This document shows positions 31,023 to 39,618 of a stretch of DNA of 45,134 bases, one piece after another. The stretch covers positions 1 to 45,134 of the forward strand of contig NZ_LECW02000023.1 in the NCBI RefSeq assembly GCF_001042475.2, in the 5' to 3' direction. The DNA is from Bacillus glycinifermentans (GTDB lineage: Bacteria; Bacillota; Bacilli; Bacillales; Bacillaceae). Under the pieces are notes generated by a model. The model had not been told where the DNA came from, searched no databases, and saw only the letters and a list, made by a program, of their open reading frames with translations. Position 1 is the first letter of the stretch. Each line of letters starts with the position of its first letter. Made by a program: the position numbers and the translations under genes.

Positions 31023-34000
31023 TTAGCTCTCCTCGGCTCCGAAACGCCGTCTGACTGACTCAGCTCTTCTCGCTCTGTTTTGACGTCGCTGTTCGGCTCT
31101 CTGAGTTTGATTCGTGCGATTAGGATTATTCTCGTCAATTTCGAAGTCATAAGTTGTGAATTGACTTTCTACTAGCTCTCTTCCGCTGTCAGGAACAGAA
31201 GTAGGCTCTTGAGTTGAAAAGTCTTTTTTCAGTTCGCTTAATGCTCTGTTGAGTCGAGCATAGCTGTCACTATCCTCTGCTACAACATATGAGAATGCAC
31301 TATCTCGTCCAATGATCTTATAGCCACCTCTTGCGACTAATCTGTCAGCAATATGATGGTGAAGTTTTAGATAGTCCATATTGTTACGATCTGAAATGGC
31401 AATGCCATTTTGTTTTGATTCTTCTACAAATGCTTGCCAGTCGTTTTCGGTCATATGCTTAAACAGATAACCGTCTTTAAACGGCGTTGCTTGAGTATTC
31501 AAGTTGTGACGTAGGGCGAAATCTCTGAATGCACTTGCATTAGCGTTGGATACGAATAGACCGCCTCTGTTACCGAAGGTTCTACCGTCTCCCCATTTGC
31601 CTTTTTTATTGCTATAGCGGATGGTTCTTTCAACAAAATCACGTTCAACACGGCTTCTGACGTAATTTGTCAACTGACGGCCATCTTCTGATTCAGCGAT
31701 ACTCCGAGGCATCCGGATATACTTCTTACCTGTATTCGGATCTTCGACAAGCTGAATATTGTCTAATCCAAGCTGTTGAAGTATGCTGTAGGCTTTCTCA
31801 GTCTCCGCATTACTTGCCATGCTCCATAAGTCAGTGGCATTATACCCTGTACTCATAACTTCTTTTGCTTCTCTATTCACTCTTGAAGCAAGCGCCTTTC
31901 CTTCTTCGTCATTCAATCCATCTCTCTCAAGACGATTCAAGCGGAATCTAACAAGTCCGCTGTTCAATGCTGTTTGCAGAGCGGATTTTCCTTTATCGGA
32001 TAACTTAGAAGCTCCAGCCGCCGCTGTTCCTATCCCGGCCGCACCGATCAAGGTATTGATGACCGAATTTCGAAGCTTTTCTCTTGCTCTTTGTGCTTTG
32101 CCTTTCAGTTCACCTACGTTGAGGTGGTTACTGAGGAATTCCTGCGTTCTCTGTTGCATGTTGCGAATTTTACGAGCAAAGAAATTGTCAGAAGTGATTT
32201 TATTGGCATAACGGCTTAAGCGTTGTCTCATAGATACATCACCTGAGACAGTTAAAGGTGCATCCTTAATCATCAGTAATGTTGGAATGAGGATCAAATT
32301 CACCAAGAAATATAGAACCCCAACCAGAATGATTGAGTTGGTGACGGTCTTTCCGGCTCCAAACAGCGGGCTACCACCGTAAGTCACTTTTAGATCTGAC
32401 AATACCTGTGTTGTATGCCATACGAAGTGGAACACAATATTAACGACAAAGAAGGTTCCAAGCAACATGGTTACGCCTTTCAGCAATTGTAACGCCCATA
32501 CTCCATCATCTTCACCTTTAGTTCCTCGATCTGAGCCTCCATTTGGATCCCCTAATCTGAGGGACGAAAGGAGCGGCCTTAAGAAGTAATGCCATATTAA
32601 CCCGATGACCGTTAAGCCAGGAATCAGTATCAGGAATATCAAGCTCTTGATCATCCCGAACGACACTAAATAAATCAAAGACAGGAAGAACGATAGAAGC
32701 GTAACTAAGCTGAAATTGTACGAGATAAAGCTTGGTAATGTCAGCTCTTGGTTCGACACCGCTTCCGTACTGTTTGAATCAGTCGTGCTTGCTGGAGCTT
32801 CTTGTGCTTGCTCTTGCAACATGTTAAGCGGAACTAAATACGCCCTCAAGAAGTTGTCTACTGATACCGCATCTAATTGGAGACCTGTAGGATACCCATG
32901 TACTCCAGACTCTTTCATGAAGTTAAGGAATAACAATAAAGTCAAAGCCTTATCGCTGTATTTCCCATTTGAGTTGTCCTTTTGATAGTTCCTCATTTCC
33001 GGTATCTTGTCTAAGATATAGAAATGAACCAAGTACTCCTTAGATGTTTCGTAAACTATGTTACTGCTGATCTCGTCAAGCTTTCGTTTGACTTGAGGTT
33101 GGTTCGCTTCATCCTCTGTCAGATTGAAAAGTGCCGGCATGATGTTTCTAAACATCAAAATATCCGACTCTTGCAACGCCGGGATATCTTTCTCTAGCTT
33201 TTTCACGCTATATTCACCAAGGCCGTCATATTCCCGTTCACTTGCGTTGGCTCCCGGAGCGGCAATTCTTTGTAAGAAGCCGTTAAATTGCGTTGAGTTA
33301 AATGTAGAAGTTGTCGATGTGATTTTCTTCGACCCTTGACCTACTTCTAACCCGCCTCCTCCTGTACCGGAGCTTTCTAAGCCCTTAGCGAACGTTTCAT
33401 CAAATGCTTTGATCAATTGATGAGACGGAGATTCATTCTGCTTATTGCCAGAAAGCTGAGAATAGATTTTCAGGAAGATCTCAGATGCTGTGAGTGCCTT
33501 TTCTTTAAAGACGCTGTCTTCGCCTGCATCTACCCCTTTAAACCATTCTTTGGTGTATTGATACTCGCTGTATTTGGACAATTGAGCATATTCATCAGGA
33601 TAGCGTTTCGGCTTTTTCGGATTGTTGCTTTCTCCCCTGCTTTCGTATCTGCCATCGTTGCCATCAGTTCCGGCTTGAGAAGCCAGCCAATCAAAGAAAC
33701 TTGCATCGGTTTTCTTAGCATTTCCTTGACCTAAACGAGCATTTGACCAGTCAATCAGATCTTCTACCGTTACCTTAACCTTGATCATTTCATTTGGGTT
33801 ATAGTTTTCCGTAGTAATCGATTGGTTTTTCCCGGCCATTGTTTCAATGTCCCTCGTCTGAGAGAAAATACTGCCGTTGGTCTTCGGTGTAGTCGTAGTC
33901 AATTCAACTTGGTAATCAAATTTCCTCGGGATATAGCGATCTACAGTTTTGTTTCTGAATAGATCGTTAAAACTGTTTTCCGCCTTATCAACGATCCATG

Positions 34001-36248
34001 ACTCGACTGTCAGATTCCGATACATCGTATCTTGGTGAATGGTCTGAACAGGTACGTTAAACAGAATCGGCATCAGCCTCGGATACACAAGGAATATACA
34101 CAGTGTAATAATAATGAATGACCCGATTTTTGCGGCTTCTTCTCTTAATGTCCGAATGCCTCGAACATACAAGAAGGCTCCAATCCCTATAAGAATGGTC
34201 GTTCCAAGGACTAAGATGTACGGGAACGCTTGGAGTGCATAATCCCAAAAGGCTCCAAGTGATTCAAGACCTTTTGTATCAAAGATGTTAGACATGTTGA
34301 AATTGATAAAGTTTTCTGTGTAGAACGATTCGGTGATATCATGCACAATCCGTTTGATGTAAAGACCCGGATTGGTCAGAATTTCTTTGATGATATCTTC
34401 TGTTGACATATCATTTGAAGCGGCCAATTGCTCTTTTACTTGGTCGCTGATATTGACACAGCCGATACGTTCATAGCAAACTCCGGTAGATTTACCATCT
34501 TCAACTTTGGCCTTCTCACTTGTGATGAATGCTGTATTGAACAGGCGCACTCTATCTTTGTAGAGGTTAACCGCAAGCTCTTTTGTTTCCTCTGGACTTC
34601 CCGCCTCCAGCTTGTGCGTCTTGATGACATCATATATGCTGTCTGACTCTCTCCAGCGCTTTTGGTTTCCGTCTACATCGCCTTTCTTATCAGTATCAAG
34701 ATATTCCCCGATGTTTAGGGTTCCTCCAGAAATGTTAGAATTGGCGATAGACAACGCAGGAAGCGCATTGTTGTCTCTCAGGTTTTTGAATTTCGTTTCA
34801 TCATCCCTTTGGATGTAGTAACCGAGACCGGGGTAATCAGGATAGTTTGCTTTTTCCTTCTCCCAGTTCCACCAGTGTTTGCTGTTTTGATCGTCTAAGT
34901 CTTTTTTGAATGCATCATAATCATTGCCTTTGACGTCTGTATAGCCCCATTTAGAAAGCTGAACATCGTTTATCGATACCAAACTTTCTTGTTTGCTAGG
35001 TGTCTTTTTGTTCAATGCCTCATAGTACGAGTACATCAAATCCAAATACCCCGGCAAACCATTTCTCGGGGCCGCTCTTCTTGCGGCTAAAAGGGACTTC
35101 AAGCTATCGATGTCAGAATCGCTCATCATCTTCTTGTGAGCGGGCTTCTTTGTGTCCTCAATCGATTTCACATAGGCGCTCACTTTGGTGATTTCTGCGT
35201 TAGCGGCATCCTTGATCATATTTTTCATTCTCTTATCGAGGAGAATGTATCCCTTTTGGTTGCTACTTTCGTTGCTCGCTGTTTCTAATTCGTCTAAGGT
35301 CTTTTTGACGTCATCGTTTTTCCCTTGATTGTTCTTAACAATTTCCAAACCAATATTGGAACTGTCGTCTTTGCCATTCTTGAAGTTCATACCAATCAAA
35401 GGGTTACGATAAAACGGAACAAGTATCTGAGCGGTACCAGTCGTGATATTCCCATATGCATCAACATACAATTTGGTCGCAAACCCTAACATGTCGTTCT
35501 TTTTCGCAAACCTGAAATAATCTACTTGGTTGATATAGTTGAAGTCATTCAGGATCGTTGTCTGGTTGTATACGCCCGCTTTGAAATCTTGAGTGACATT
35601 CCCAAACCCCAAAAACGATCCATACGATTGTGTAACATATGCATCATCGAATTGAGGCTGTACGCCTACAAGAGCATCTTTGACGAACTCATGCGGGATC
35701 TTGATGGAGTAGCCTGCAAAATTGACATATAAGTCTTTTTTGTAGTTTTTGTACTCATCATTAACCCCTTTTCCCGTTAGATAAATATCGTTAAGGGAAG
35801 CGGCCTCATTGCTGTCTGGTGAAAGAGACAACGGTATACGTGGAATCATGACCTCATCAGGTTCGTATCCAAACTCTTTTTTAAGATCGCTGTTGTTGTC
35901 AGCATCATTAGAGTTATCCTTGATCGTCCCGCTGAAATTAGAACCCGTCAAATCGCTGAGACTAGAAACAATTTTTGTGACCCCGTCCGCTTCTACAATA
36001 GAAGCCTGAGCCATGGCTGAAAAGTTTTCGTCTTTGAAGACACTCGAATCAAGTGCTTTTATCTTTTCTGCCTTGTTTTTGTCAGTCGTCTCAATATAGC
36101 TTGACTTTTCAGGTTCGCTTGTCTTTTCCTCATCTTCTGCGGCATAGGCTGTTCCCCCGCTTAGCAATCCTCCAAAATTGGAGAAAAACATGATAAGAAG
36201 ACAGGCAAATATGATGAAAATCCTCAAGGCTTTGCGTCTATACACCAT
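31023..36248 (-). CDS. Giant VirB6/TrbL-like conjugation membrane protein
   Basis: About 1741 aa. ATG 36248 (MVYRRKALRIFIIFACLLIM) starts a signal peptide with a likely cleavage site AYA-AE near residue 36; TTG 36260 is an alternative. A large external region of about 640 residues follows. Two membrane helices come near 680-745 (FPYILVLGTTILIGIGAFLY; IGSFIIITLCIFLVY), then a second external region of about 430 residues. At least four more helices lie between about 1195 and 1345 (LLSFFLSLIYLVSFGMIKSL; LLGTFFVVNIVFHFVWHTTQ; LVGVLYFLVNLILIPTLLMI). An arginine-rich cytoplasmic tail of about 400 residues ends the protein. This is the layout of VirB6-like channel proteins. It is transcribed alone from 36301-36329. 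Confidence 0.8.
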   Translation of the reverse strand: MVYRRKALRIFIIFACLLIMFFSNFGGLLSGGTAYAAEDEEKTSEPEKSSYIETTDKNKAEKIKALDSSVFKDENFSAMAQASIVEADGVTKIVSSLSDLTGSNFSGTIKDNSNDADNNSDLKKEFGYEPDEVMIPRIPLSLSPDSNEAASLNDIYLTGKGVNDEYKNYKKDLYVNFAGYSIKIPHEFVKDALVGVQPQFDDAYVTQSYGSFLGFGNVTQDFKAGVYNQTTILNDFNYINQVDYFRFAKKNDMLGFATKLYVDAYGNITTGTAQILVPFYRNPLIGMNFKNGKDDSSNIGLEIVKNNQGKNDDVKKTLDELETASNESSNQKGYILLDKRMKNMIKDAANAEITKVSAYVKSIEDTKKPAHKKMMSDSDIDSLKSLLAARRAAPRNGLPGYLDLMYSYYEALNKKTPSKQESLVSINDVQLSKWGYTDVKGNDYDAFKKDLDDQNSKHWWNWEKEKANYPDYPGLGYYIQRDDETKFKNLRDNNALPALSIANSNISGGTLNIGEYLDTDKKGDVDGNQKRWRESDSIYDVIKTHKLEAGSPEETKELAVNLYKDRVRLFNTAFITSEKAKVEDGKSTGVCYERIGCVNISDQVKEQLAASNDMSTEDIIKEILTNPGLYIKRIVHDITESFYTENFINFNMSNIFDTKGLESLGAFWDYALQAFPYILVLGTTILIGIGAFLYVRGIRTLREEAAKIGSFIIITLCIFLVYPRLMPILFNVPVQTIHQDTMYRNLTVESWIVDKAENSFNDLFRNKTVDRYIPRKFDYQVELTTTTPKTNGSIFSQTRDIETMAGKNQSITTENYNPNEMIKVKVTVEDLIDWSNARLGQGNAKKTDASFFDWLASQAGTDGNDGRYESRGESNNPKKPKRYPDEYAQLSKYSEYQYTKEWFKGVDAGEDSVFKEKALTASEIFLKIYSQLSGNKQNESPSHQLIKAFDETFAKGLESSGTGGGGLEVGQGSKKITSTTSTFNSTQFNGFLQRIAAPGANASEREYDGLGEYSVKKLEKDIPALQESDILMFRNIMPALFNLTEDEANQPQVKRKLDEISSNIVYETSKEYLVHFYILDKIPEMRNYQKDNSNGKYSDKALTLLLFLNFMKESGVHGYPTGLQLDAVSVDNFLRAYLVPLNMLQEQAQEAPASTTDSNSTEAVSNQELTLPSFISYNFSLVTLLSFFLSLIYLVSFGMIKSLIFLILIPGLTVIGLIWHYFLRPLLSSLRLGDPNGGSDRGTKGEDDGVWALQLLKGVTMLLGTFFVVNIVFHFVWHTTQVLSDLKVTYGGSPLFGAGKTVTNSIILVGVLYFLVNLILIPTLLMIKDAPLTVSGDVSMRQRLSRYANKITSDNFFARKIRNMQQRTQEFLSNHLNVGELKGKAQRAREKLRNSVINTLIGAAGIGTAAAGASKLSDKGKSALQTALNSGLVRFRLNRLERDGLNDEEGKALASRVNREAKEVMSTGYNATDLWSMASNAETEKAYSILQQLGLDNIQLVEDPNTGKKYIRMPRSIAESEDGRQLTNYVRSRVERDFVERTIRYSNKKGKWGDGRTFGNRGGLFVSNANASAFRDFALRHNLNTQATPFKDGYLFKHMTENDWQAFVEESKQNGIAISDRNNMDYLKLHHHIADRLVARGGYKIIGRDSAFSYVVAEDSDSYARLNRALSELKKDFSTQEPTSVPDSGRELVESQFTTYDFEIDENNPNRTNQTQRAEQRRQNRARRAESVRRRFGAEES

Positions 36249-36300
36249 TCCTCGATTCAACTCCTATTAAGTTTTCAAAGATCATTTTTGGACTAAATTA

Positions 36301-36329
36301 AATATAACATTTTGAGAATCAACTAACAA
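36301..36329 (-). promoter_or_regulatory. Promoter of the VirB6-like gene
   Basis: TTGTTA (36324-36329), 17 bases, TATATT (36301-36306) on the minus strand, about 55 bases before the start. It lacks the AAAAGTAT element of the other promoters. The rest of 36261-36448 is AT-rich with no ORF. Confidence 0.6.
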
Positions 36330-36448
36330 TATTTTTTCTTGAAAATCTGATTTTTAATTTTAATAAAATGCGAATAAATACATCATAAATACCGTCATAT
36401 CAGGAACATAGAAAAAATCAATTCATTATAAGGAATTAAAAATTCTAA

Positions 36449-36517
36449 ATTACAAAACATAATACAATTGACTAAAAGTATATAAAATAACAAAAAACCA
36501 CCCGATTATAGGTGGTT
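36449..36517. repeat. 69-bp repeat holding a terminator, copy 1
   Basis: Identical to 42054-42122. It contains TTGACTAAAAGTATATA (a -35-like element without a matching -10) and the ACCACC/GGTGGT hairpin with T-run that terminates the lipoprotein gene at 36516. Confidence 0.85.
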
Positions 36518-36518
36518 A
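36490..36518 (-). terminator. Terminator of the 36516-37004 gene
   Basis: ACCACC pairs with GGGTGGT on the minus strand, followed by TTTTTTG. The stem begins at the stop codon. Confidence 0.8.
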
Positions 36519-37004
36519 TTTGAAAACATAATATTTGATAGAATATTTAAATACAACGAGTAACGCTCCGTCTTTCTTCTTTAAGTGATAAGGATACGGC
36601 ATACCGTCTACGTCTATTTCTTTGTCAAAATACCCTTCGGGATCAGTATCTAACACTTCCTTTATGACCCAATCAGGCATTAGATCTTTATCTTTCTCGG
36701 CTATCCTGTTCATCGCCTTTCTAATACTATCCTTATCTGACTCAGTCGAAAGCCAAATTACTAAACCTTCTTTGTCATTCGGAATATTTTCTTTACGAAT
36801 TTGCTCGTCAAATGTGTTGGGATCATTTTTGAACGAACTGATAATAGCTTTATTTGAAACTGTTGGATAAAAAGAATAAAAGCCTTTTTCTTCTTTCAGA
36901 TCATATTCCTTGAACTTTTTCGCTTCTGAATCAGCGTCTAATCGCCCGCATCCAGCAATAAGAAATAACGCCATCGTGATGATGATCATTAGTTTTCTCT
37001 TCAT
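36516..37004 (-). CDS. Lipoprotein (162 aa)
   Basis: MKRKLMIIITMALFLIAGC is a lipoprotein signal with lipobox IAGC (Cys19). The mature part is polar and acidic, with DMPYPYHLKKK-like and WVIKEVLDTDPEGYFDKEID stretches, and ends in a beta strand LLVVFKYSIKYYVFK that runs into the repeated terminator block. ATG 37004 has GAAGGAG upstream and a TATAAT box lies near 37035. It may be a surface-exclusion or transfer lipoprotein by position, but no family is recognised. Confidence 0.75.
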   Translation of the reverse strand: MKRKLMIIITMALFLIAGCGRLDADSEAKKFKEYDLKEEKGFYSFYPTVSNKAIISSFKNDPNTFDEQIRKENIPNDKEGLVIWLSTESDKDSIRKAMNRIAEKDKDLMPDWVIKEVLDTDPEGYFDKEIDVDGMPYPYHLKKKDGALLVVFKYSIKYYVFK

Positions 37005-37035
37005 CGTATTTCTCCTTCAATGCCCGTATCGTAAT

Positions 37036-37270
37036 TATACAATATTCCAGTATCTCCTGAAAATGTACGGAGATCCAAATTGAAGCTGAATGTTACAGGG
37101 GAAACCTTGAGCTCCCCTGTTACTTCGTAGCAATAAAGAGCGGGGCCCTCAAGCGTGAATGAGGTCACACTTTTTATGCCTTACTTCAGCGCTCCATAGC
37201 AATACAGAACAGTAGCCGCTTCTACACAGCCCCCTGTATTGAATTAATTAATGCTTGACCTCCCCTGTGA
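37036..37270. other. Gene-less region with hairpin and imperfect repeats
   Basis: ACAGGGGA/TCCCCTGT (8-pair stem, 37095-37120) is the clearest structure. Two imperfect repeats with TTACTTC and TAGCAATA occur near 37120-37140 and 37181-37205, and CCCCTGT recurs near 37230 and 37262. No ORF with a ribosome site is seen. It could be a cis-acting site, but nothing identifies it. Confidence 0.4.
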
Positions 37271-37318
37271 TTAGATGCAAGGAACAAACCGGGCGTTATA
37301 CAACAAAAAGAGCAGGAA

Positions 37319-37687
37319 TCACTCCTGCTCTCGCTTCTTTATATACCTTTTCCAAATCACCTCAAGCATCAAACAAACTGCTATAAACACGACTAAAATA
37401 ATTGTGGCCGTAGTCAAGGAAGTATGTTCTCTAATCTCGTACATTATCAATCCAACACAACCAGAAGCTACAAAAATTATGACATTTTTCTTGATCGTTA
37501 ATTCAATCCGCTGTACTTGTTTCAGTTTCTTATGTTTGATCTTAACAATCCCCATAAACACTATGTATACAGCCGCAATAATAACATTTAAAATCTCAAT
37601 TTTCATAACAAAATTATTCAAAATCATTAATAGGAACATTAATAATGTCGTATACCACCATATAGACTCGTATTTTTTGTCACTCAC
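37319..37687 (-). CDS. Membrane protein with four predicted helices (122 aa)
   Basis: GTG 37687 has a GAGGGGGGG ribosome site. Helices: YTTLLMFLLMILNNFVMKIE, ILNVIIAAVYIVFMGIVKI, KNVIIFVASGCVGLIMYEI and TTATIILVVFIAVCLMLEVI; the N-terminus (SDKKYESIWW) and C-terminus (KRYIKKREQE) are charged. The loop between helices 2 and 3 is basic (KHKKLKQVQR). Single-gene unit; function unknown. Confidence 0.7.
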   Translation of the reverse strand: MSDKKYESIWWYTTLLMFLLMILNNFVMKIEILNVIIAAVYIVFMGIVKIKHKKLKQVQRIELTIKKNVIIFVASGCVGLIMYEIREHTSLTTATIILVVFIAVCLMLEVIWKRYIKKREQE

Positions 37688-37844
37688 ACTTGGTACCCCC
37701 CCTCTTTTCTCTACATTTTTCTGCCGCTCTATATCAAATCAAAACAGCTCTGTGAATTTTAGATTTTGAACCGGCATTCTCTAATTTTTTTGATCATTGT
37801 GTGTCTTCTATACTACGACACGAGCAAATCTGGGTAATCTGTGC

Positions 37845-37930
37845 TATAATGTGAATGTATCAAAGCCTTAACACTTCATTCAGCAAAAAACCTCTTGCAG
37901 ACCAACCATCTGCTTAAAGAGGTTTTTTGT
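37845..37930 (+). ncRNA. Small RNA candidate of about 75 nt
   Basis: An extended -10 promoter (TGC-TATAAT, -10 at 37845-37850) is followed about 36 bases on by a strong terminator (37886-37928). The terminator is CCTCTT...AAGAGG with inner GCAGA/TCTGC and TTTTTT. No ORF with a ribosome site fits. The 3' end faces the end of the convergent gene at 38046, so it could act as an antisense or convergent regulator, or the hairpin may simply serve both strands. The rest of 37688-38045 shows nothing else. Confidence 0.5.
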
Positions 37931-38045
37931 TTGTTTCAGTTAAGCTTTCATCCTTCAATCGGCCTTTTTATTTTTTCATGCGTTTTTTCAGAATAGAATC
38001 CTTCTGACTCTAGTCTAGCCTATTCTATACATCTATCCATTTCAC

Positions 38046-38873
38046 TCAAATAAGGTTGACCTCTTTCGAGATGATACGATTCGCTTGATCAAGAGTTTGG
38101 TTGAAATTAATTGGCCTGTCATAATAATTGTATTGGGCTTTCTTTTCCCCTGTTCTATTGTAGAAAATCCTAAACCAATAATATATCGGATATGCTCTCT
38201 GAAAAACAAATTGTCCAGATGGCGTCTCAATATTTGTGAATTTCCAAGCAGACTCTTGCAAATCTTCAACATTTGGCGTTATCTTTGCATGTTGCCTTGA
38301 ATCCGGAATATGCTCACATACCTCAAACGAAGAACTTTCATCCGTCGAAGTGTGTGCTGTCCCAAAGGATCTGCAAACAATCGGTCGAGAATCATACACT
38401 TTGCAGGAGTTTGTATCCGTATCTAACAAAGGACAAGGAAATTTATTTCTTTGAACTAATCTGTGAGCTTCAAGTTGTTTTTTGAATGCCCCGGTATCGG
38501 TACCCCCAATATTTTTTTCAAGGTTCCTCCAATCATAAGGCCTCTCTTTTTTCATCTTCTCACACTGGTCTAGAGCCAGATTGTATACTCTCTCTACATC
38601 TTTTCCGTCCCAAGATTTCAACTCTCTCATGATTAACTCAAACTCGATTTCTGTTATTGAAAAGTCTTCAAAGCAACAGTTGGCGCAACCGCTATGACAT
38701 GGAGGTACATAACCAGTGCTTTCTTGATATCCCTTGATTCTATCGTCAATCGCTCGATTCAATTTAAGCAACAAGGCGGCTCTTGACTTTGGATTAATAT
38801 CACTATGACACTTTTTATATTTTTTGCCGCTCCCGCAAAAACAAGGATCATTCCTTGAAATAGTATCACTCAT
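38046..38873 (-). CDS. SEC-C plus YkgJ-type cysteine-cluster protein
   Basis: About 275 aa. The N-terminus carries a SEC-C zinc motif (NDPCFCGSGKKYKKCH, residues about 7-22). Then CHSGCANCCFEDFSITEIEF and later FPCPLLDTDTNSCKVYDSRP plus VCRSFGTAH fit the YkgJ/CxxCxxCC family, thought to bind a metal or Fe-S cluster. ATG 38873 (MSDTISRNDPCFCGSG) is favoured; ATG 38885 and TTG 38927 are upstream options with poorly spaced ribosome sites. A LexA-boxed promoter pointing this way lies about 330 bases upstream. Confidence 0.75.
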   Translation of the reverse strand: MSDTISRNDPCFCGSGKKYKKCHSDINPKSRAALLLKLNRAIDDRIKGYQESTGYVPPCHSGCANCCFEDFSITEIEFELIMRELKSWDGKDVERVYNLALDQCEKMKKERPYDWRNLEKNIGGTDTGAFKKQLEAHRLVQRNKFPCPLLDTDTNSCKVYDSRPIVCRSFGTAHTSTDESSSFEVCEHIPDSRQHAKITPNVEDLQESAWKFTNIETPSGQFVFQRAYPIYYWFRIFYNRTGEKKAQYNYYDRPINFNQTLDQANRIISKEVNLI

Positions 38874-39083
38874 CTCCCCGGTCATCCCCTTTTCTTTTTT
38901 GTCTCTCCTGTCTTTCTTAGAACACAATAACCTTGAAAAACATTTCTGCTCATATATTCCTTCAAGTATTAATATATAAGACGAGACGTGAAGAATTCAA
39001 TATAGACTATGGCAACCATTCACAGGAAACACCCCCCAGCCAACCAAATCAAGAATCCAGTCGCCAATATTAATACAGAACGG

Positions 39084-39101
39084 CGTTTCCGGCCGGAGAC
39101 G
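39084..39101. other. GC-rich 18-bp near-palindrome
   Basis: CGTTTCC-GG-CC-GGAGACG is symmetrical except for one pair, and stands out in the AT-rich gene-less stretch 38928-39370. It could be an operator, a recombination site or a nick-region hairpin. Nothing in the sequence decides. Confidence 0.4.
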
Positions 39102-39181
39102 TAAATTTTCGATTTTGAGTATGAGGAGCGATGCAACGGGAGCGGAAAGCACGTCAACTTTAAGTTTAGATGAAAAAACTA

Positions 39182-39237
39182 TTGACTTTTTCGTTATTCG
39201 GAAATAAAATTATATAGAACGTATGTTCTGACAGTAA
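39182..39237. promoter_or_regulatory. Divergent promoters sharing a LexA (SOS) box
   Basis: Plus strand: TTGACT (39182-39187), 17 bases, TAAAAT (39205-39210). Minus strand: TTACTG (39232-39237), 17 bases, TATAAT (39209-39214). Between them GAAC-GTAT-GTTC (39217-39228) matches the Bacillus LexA/DinR consensus GAAC-RNRY-GTTC. It lies at the plus-strand start site and within the minus-strand spacer, so LexA would block both. The plus transcript ends at the terminator at 39261-39287 after about 70 bases; the minus one points to the SEC-C gene. Confidence 0.75.
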
Positions 39238-39260
39238 TTGACCCCCTATTTATTTTTCTT

Positions 39261-39287
39261 GGCCATATTTTTTATGGCCCTTTTTTG
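39261..39287 (+). terminator. Terminator after the LexA-boxed promoter
   Basis: GGCCATA pairs with TATGGCC around a short T-rich loop, followed by CTTTTTT. It leaves only a 70-base transcript from the plus promoter, so either a tiny RNA is made or the leader attenuates downstream genes. Confidence 0.8.
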
Positions 39288-39363
39288 TTTTTCAACAGAG
39301 CGGAGCGGATAAGCTCCTAAAAACCCTTTGACTTTTTTTGCTAAGCTAATGTAGAATTTGATT

Positions 39364-39518
39364 AAGAAATATGTTATTTGCAATTAACAAAGATAAAAAA
39401 GACCGCAGGTGCTGGAACACCGTACGGTCAAAGATGTATCAAATTTTCTATATCTTTTTTTGATCTTACTGATTATTTTGTCAGGGAAAAAGCCCATCCC
39501 ATGGAGGATGGGCTTTTT
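39364..39518 (+). ncRNA. Structured small RNA or tiny gene of about 155 nt
   Basis: Promoter TTGACT (39328-39333), 18 bases, TAGAAT (39352-39357). The RNA holds the nested hairpin GACCG-GGTG...CACC-CGGTC (39401-39429) and ends in a 13-pair terminator AAAAAGCCCATCC/GGATGGGCTTTTT (39487-39518). A 30-codon ORF (ATG 39371 to TGA 39461; MLFAINKDKKDRRCWNTVRS, then KMYQIFYIFF) lies inside but lacks a ribosome site. A regulatory or antisense-type RNA is more likely than the peptide. Confidence 0.55.
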
Positions 39519-39528
39519 CTTTGTTGCC

Positions 39529-39553
39529 TTTGTAGCTTACTGAAAGCTACAAA
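39529..39553. promoter_or_regulatory. 10-bp dyad upstream of the XRE regulator
   Basis: TTTGTAGCTT and AAGCTACAAA form a perfect inverted repeat with a five-base centre, 66 bases before the XRE start and just upstream of a TATATT -10-like box. It is a natural candidate for the regulator's own operator. Confidence 0.5.
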
Positions 39554-39618
39554 ATTCAATTAAACATGATATATTAACACTGAAGTCGCACCTATTTGAA
39601 AAGGAGGTATACACCCAA

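Larger units (their letters stand above)
30905..31055. repeat. Duplicated gene-end/terminator/promoter cassette, copy 2
   Basis: Same arrangement as 29970-30120: gene end with CGGCGTTTCGG, TTTAAGAAGGTTTA, AGAGAGCGG hairpin, TTTGTTTATT, promoter. Differences are scattered base changes, so the duplication is not recent. Confidence 0.75.

Noticed and set aside
36465..36490. TTGACTAAAAGTATATA at 36466 and 42071 as active plus-strand promoters
   Set aside because: No -10 box lies at 16-18 bases; the 69-bp repeat functions more clearly as a minus-strand terminator.
37275..37769. Plus-strand open frame of 164 codons
   Set aside because: It is the complement of the minus-strand membrane gene 37319-37687, which has a strong ribosome site and regular hydrophobic helices.
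39029..39037. acacccccc as a nick site of an ICEBs1/Tn916-type origin
   Set aside because: The match is very short and there is no cognate relaxase in the window.
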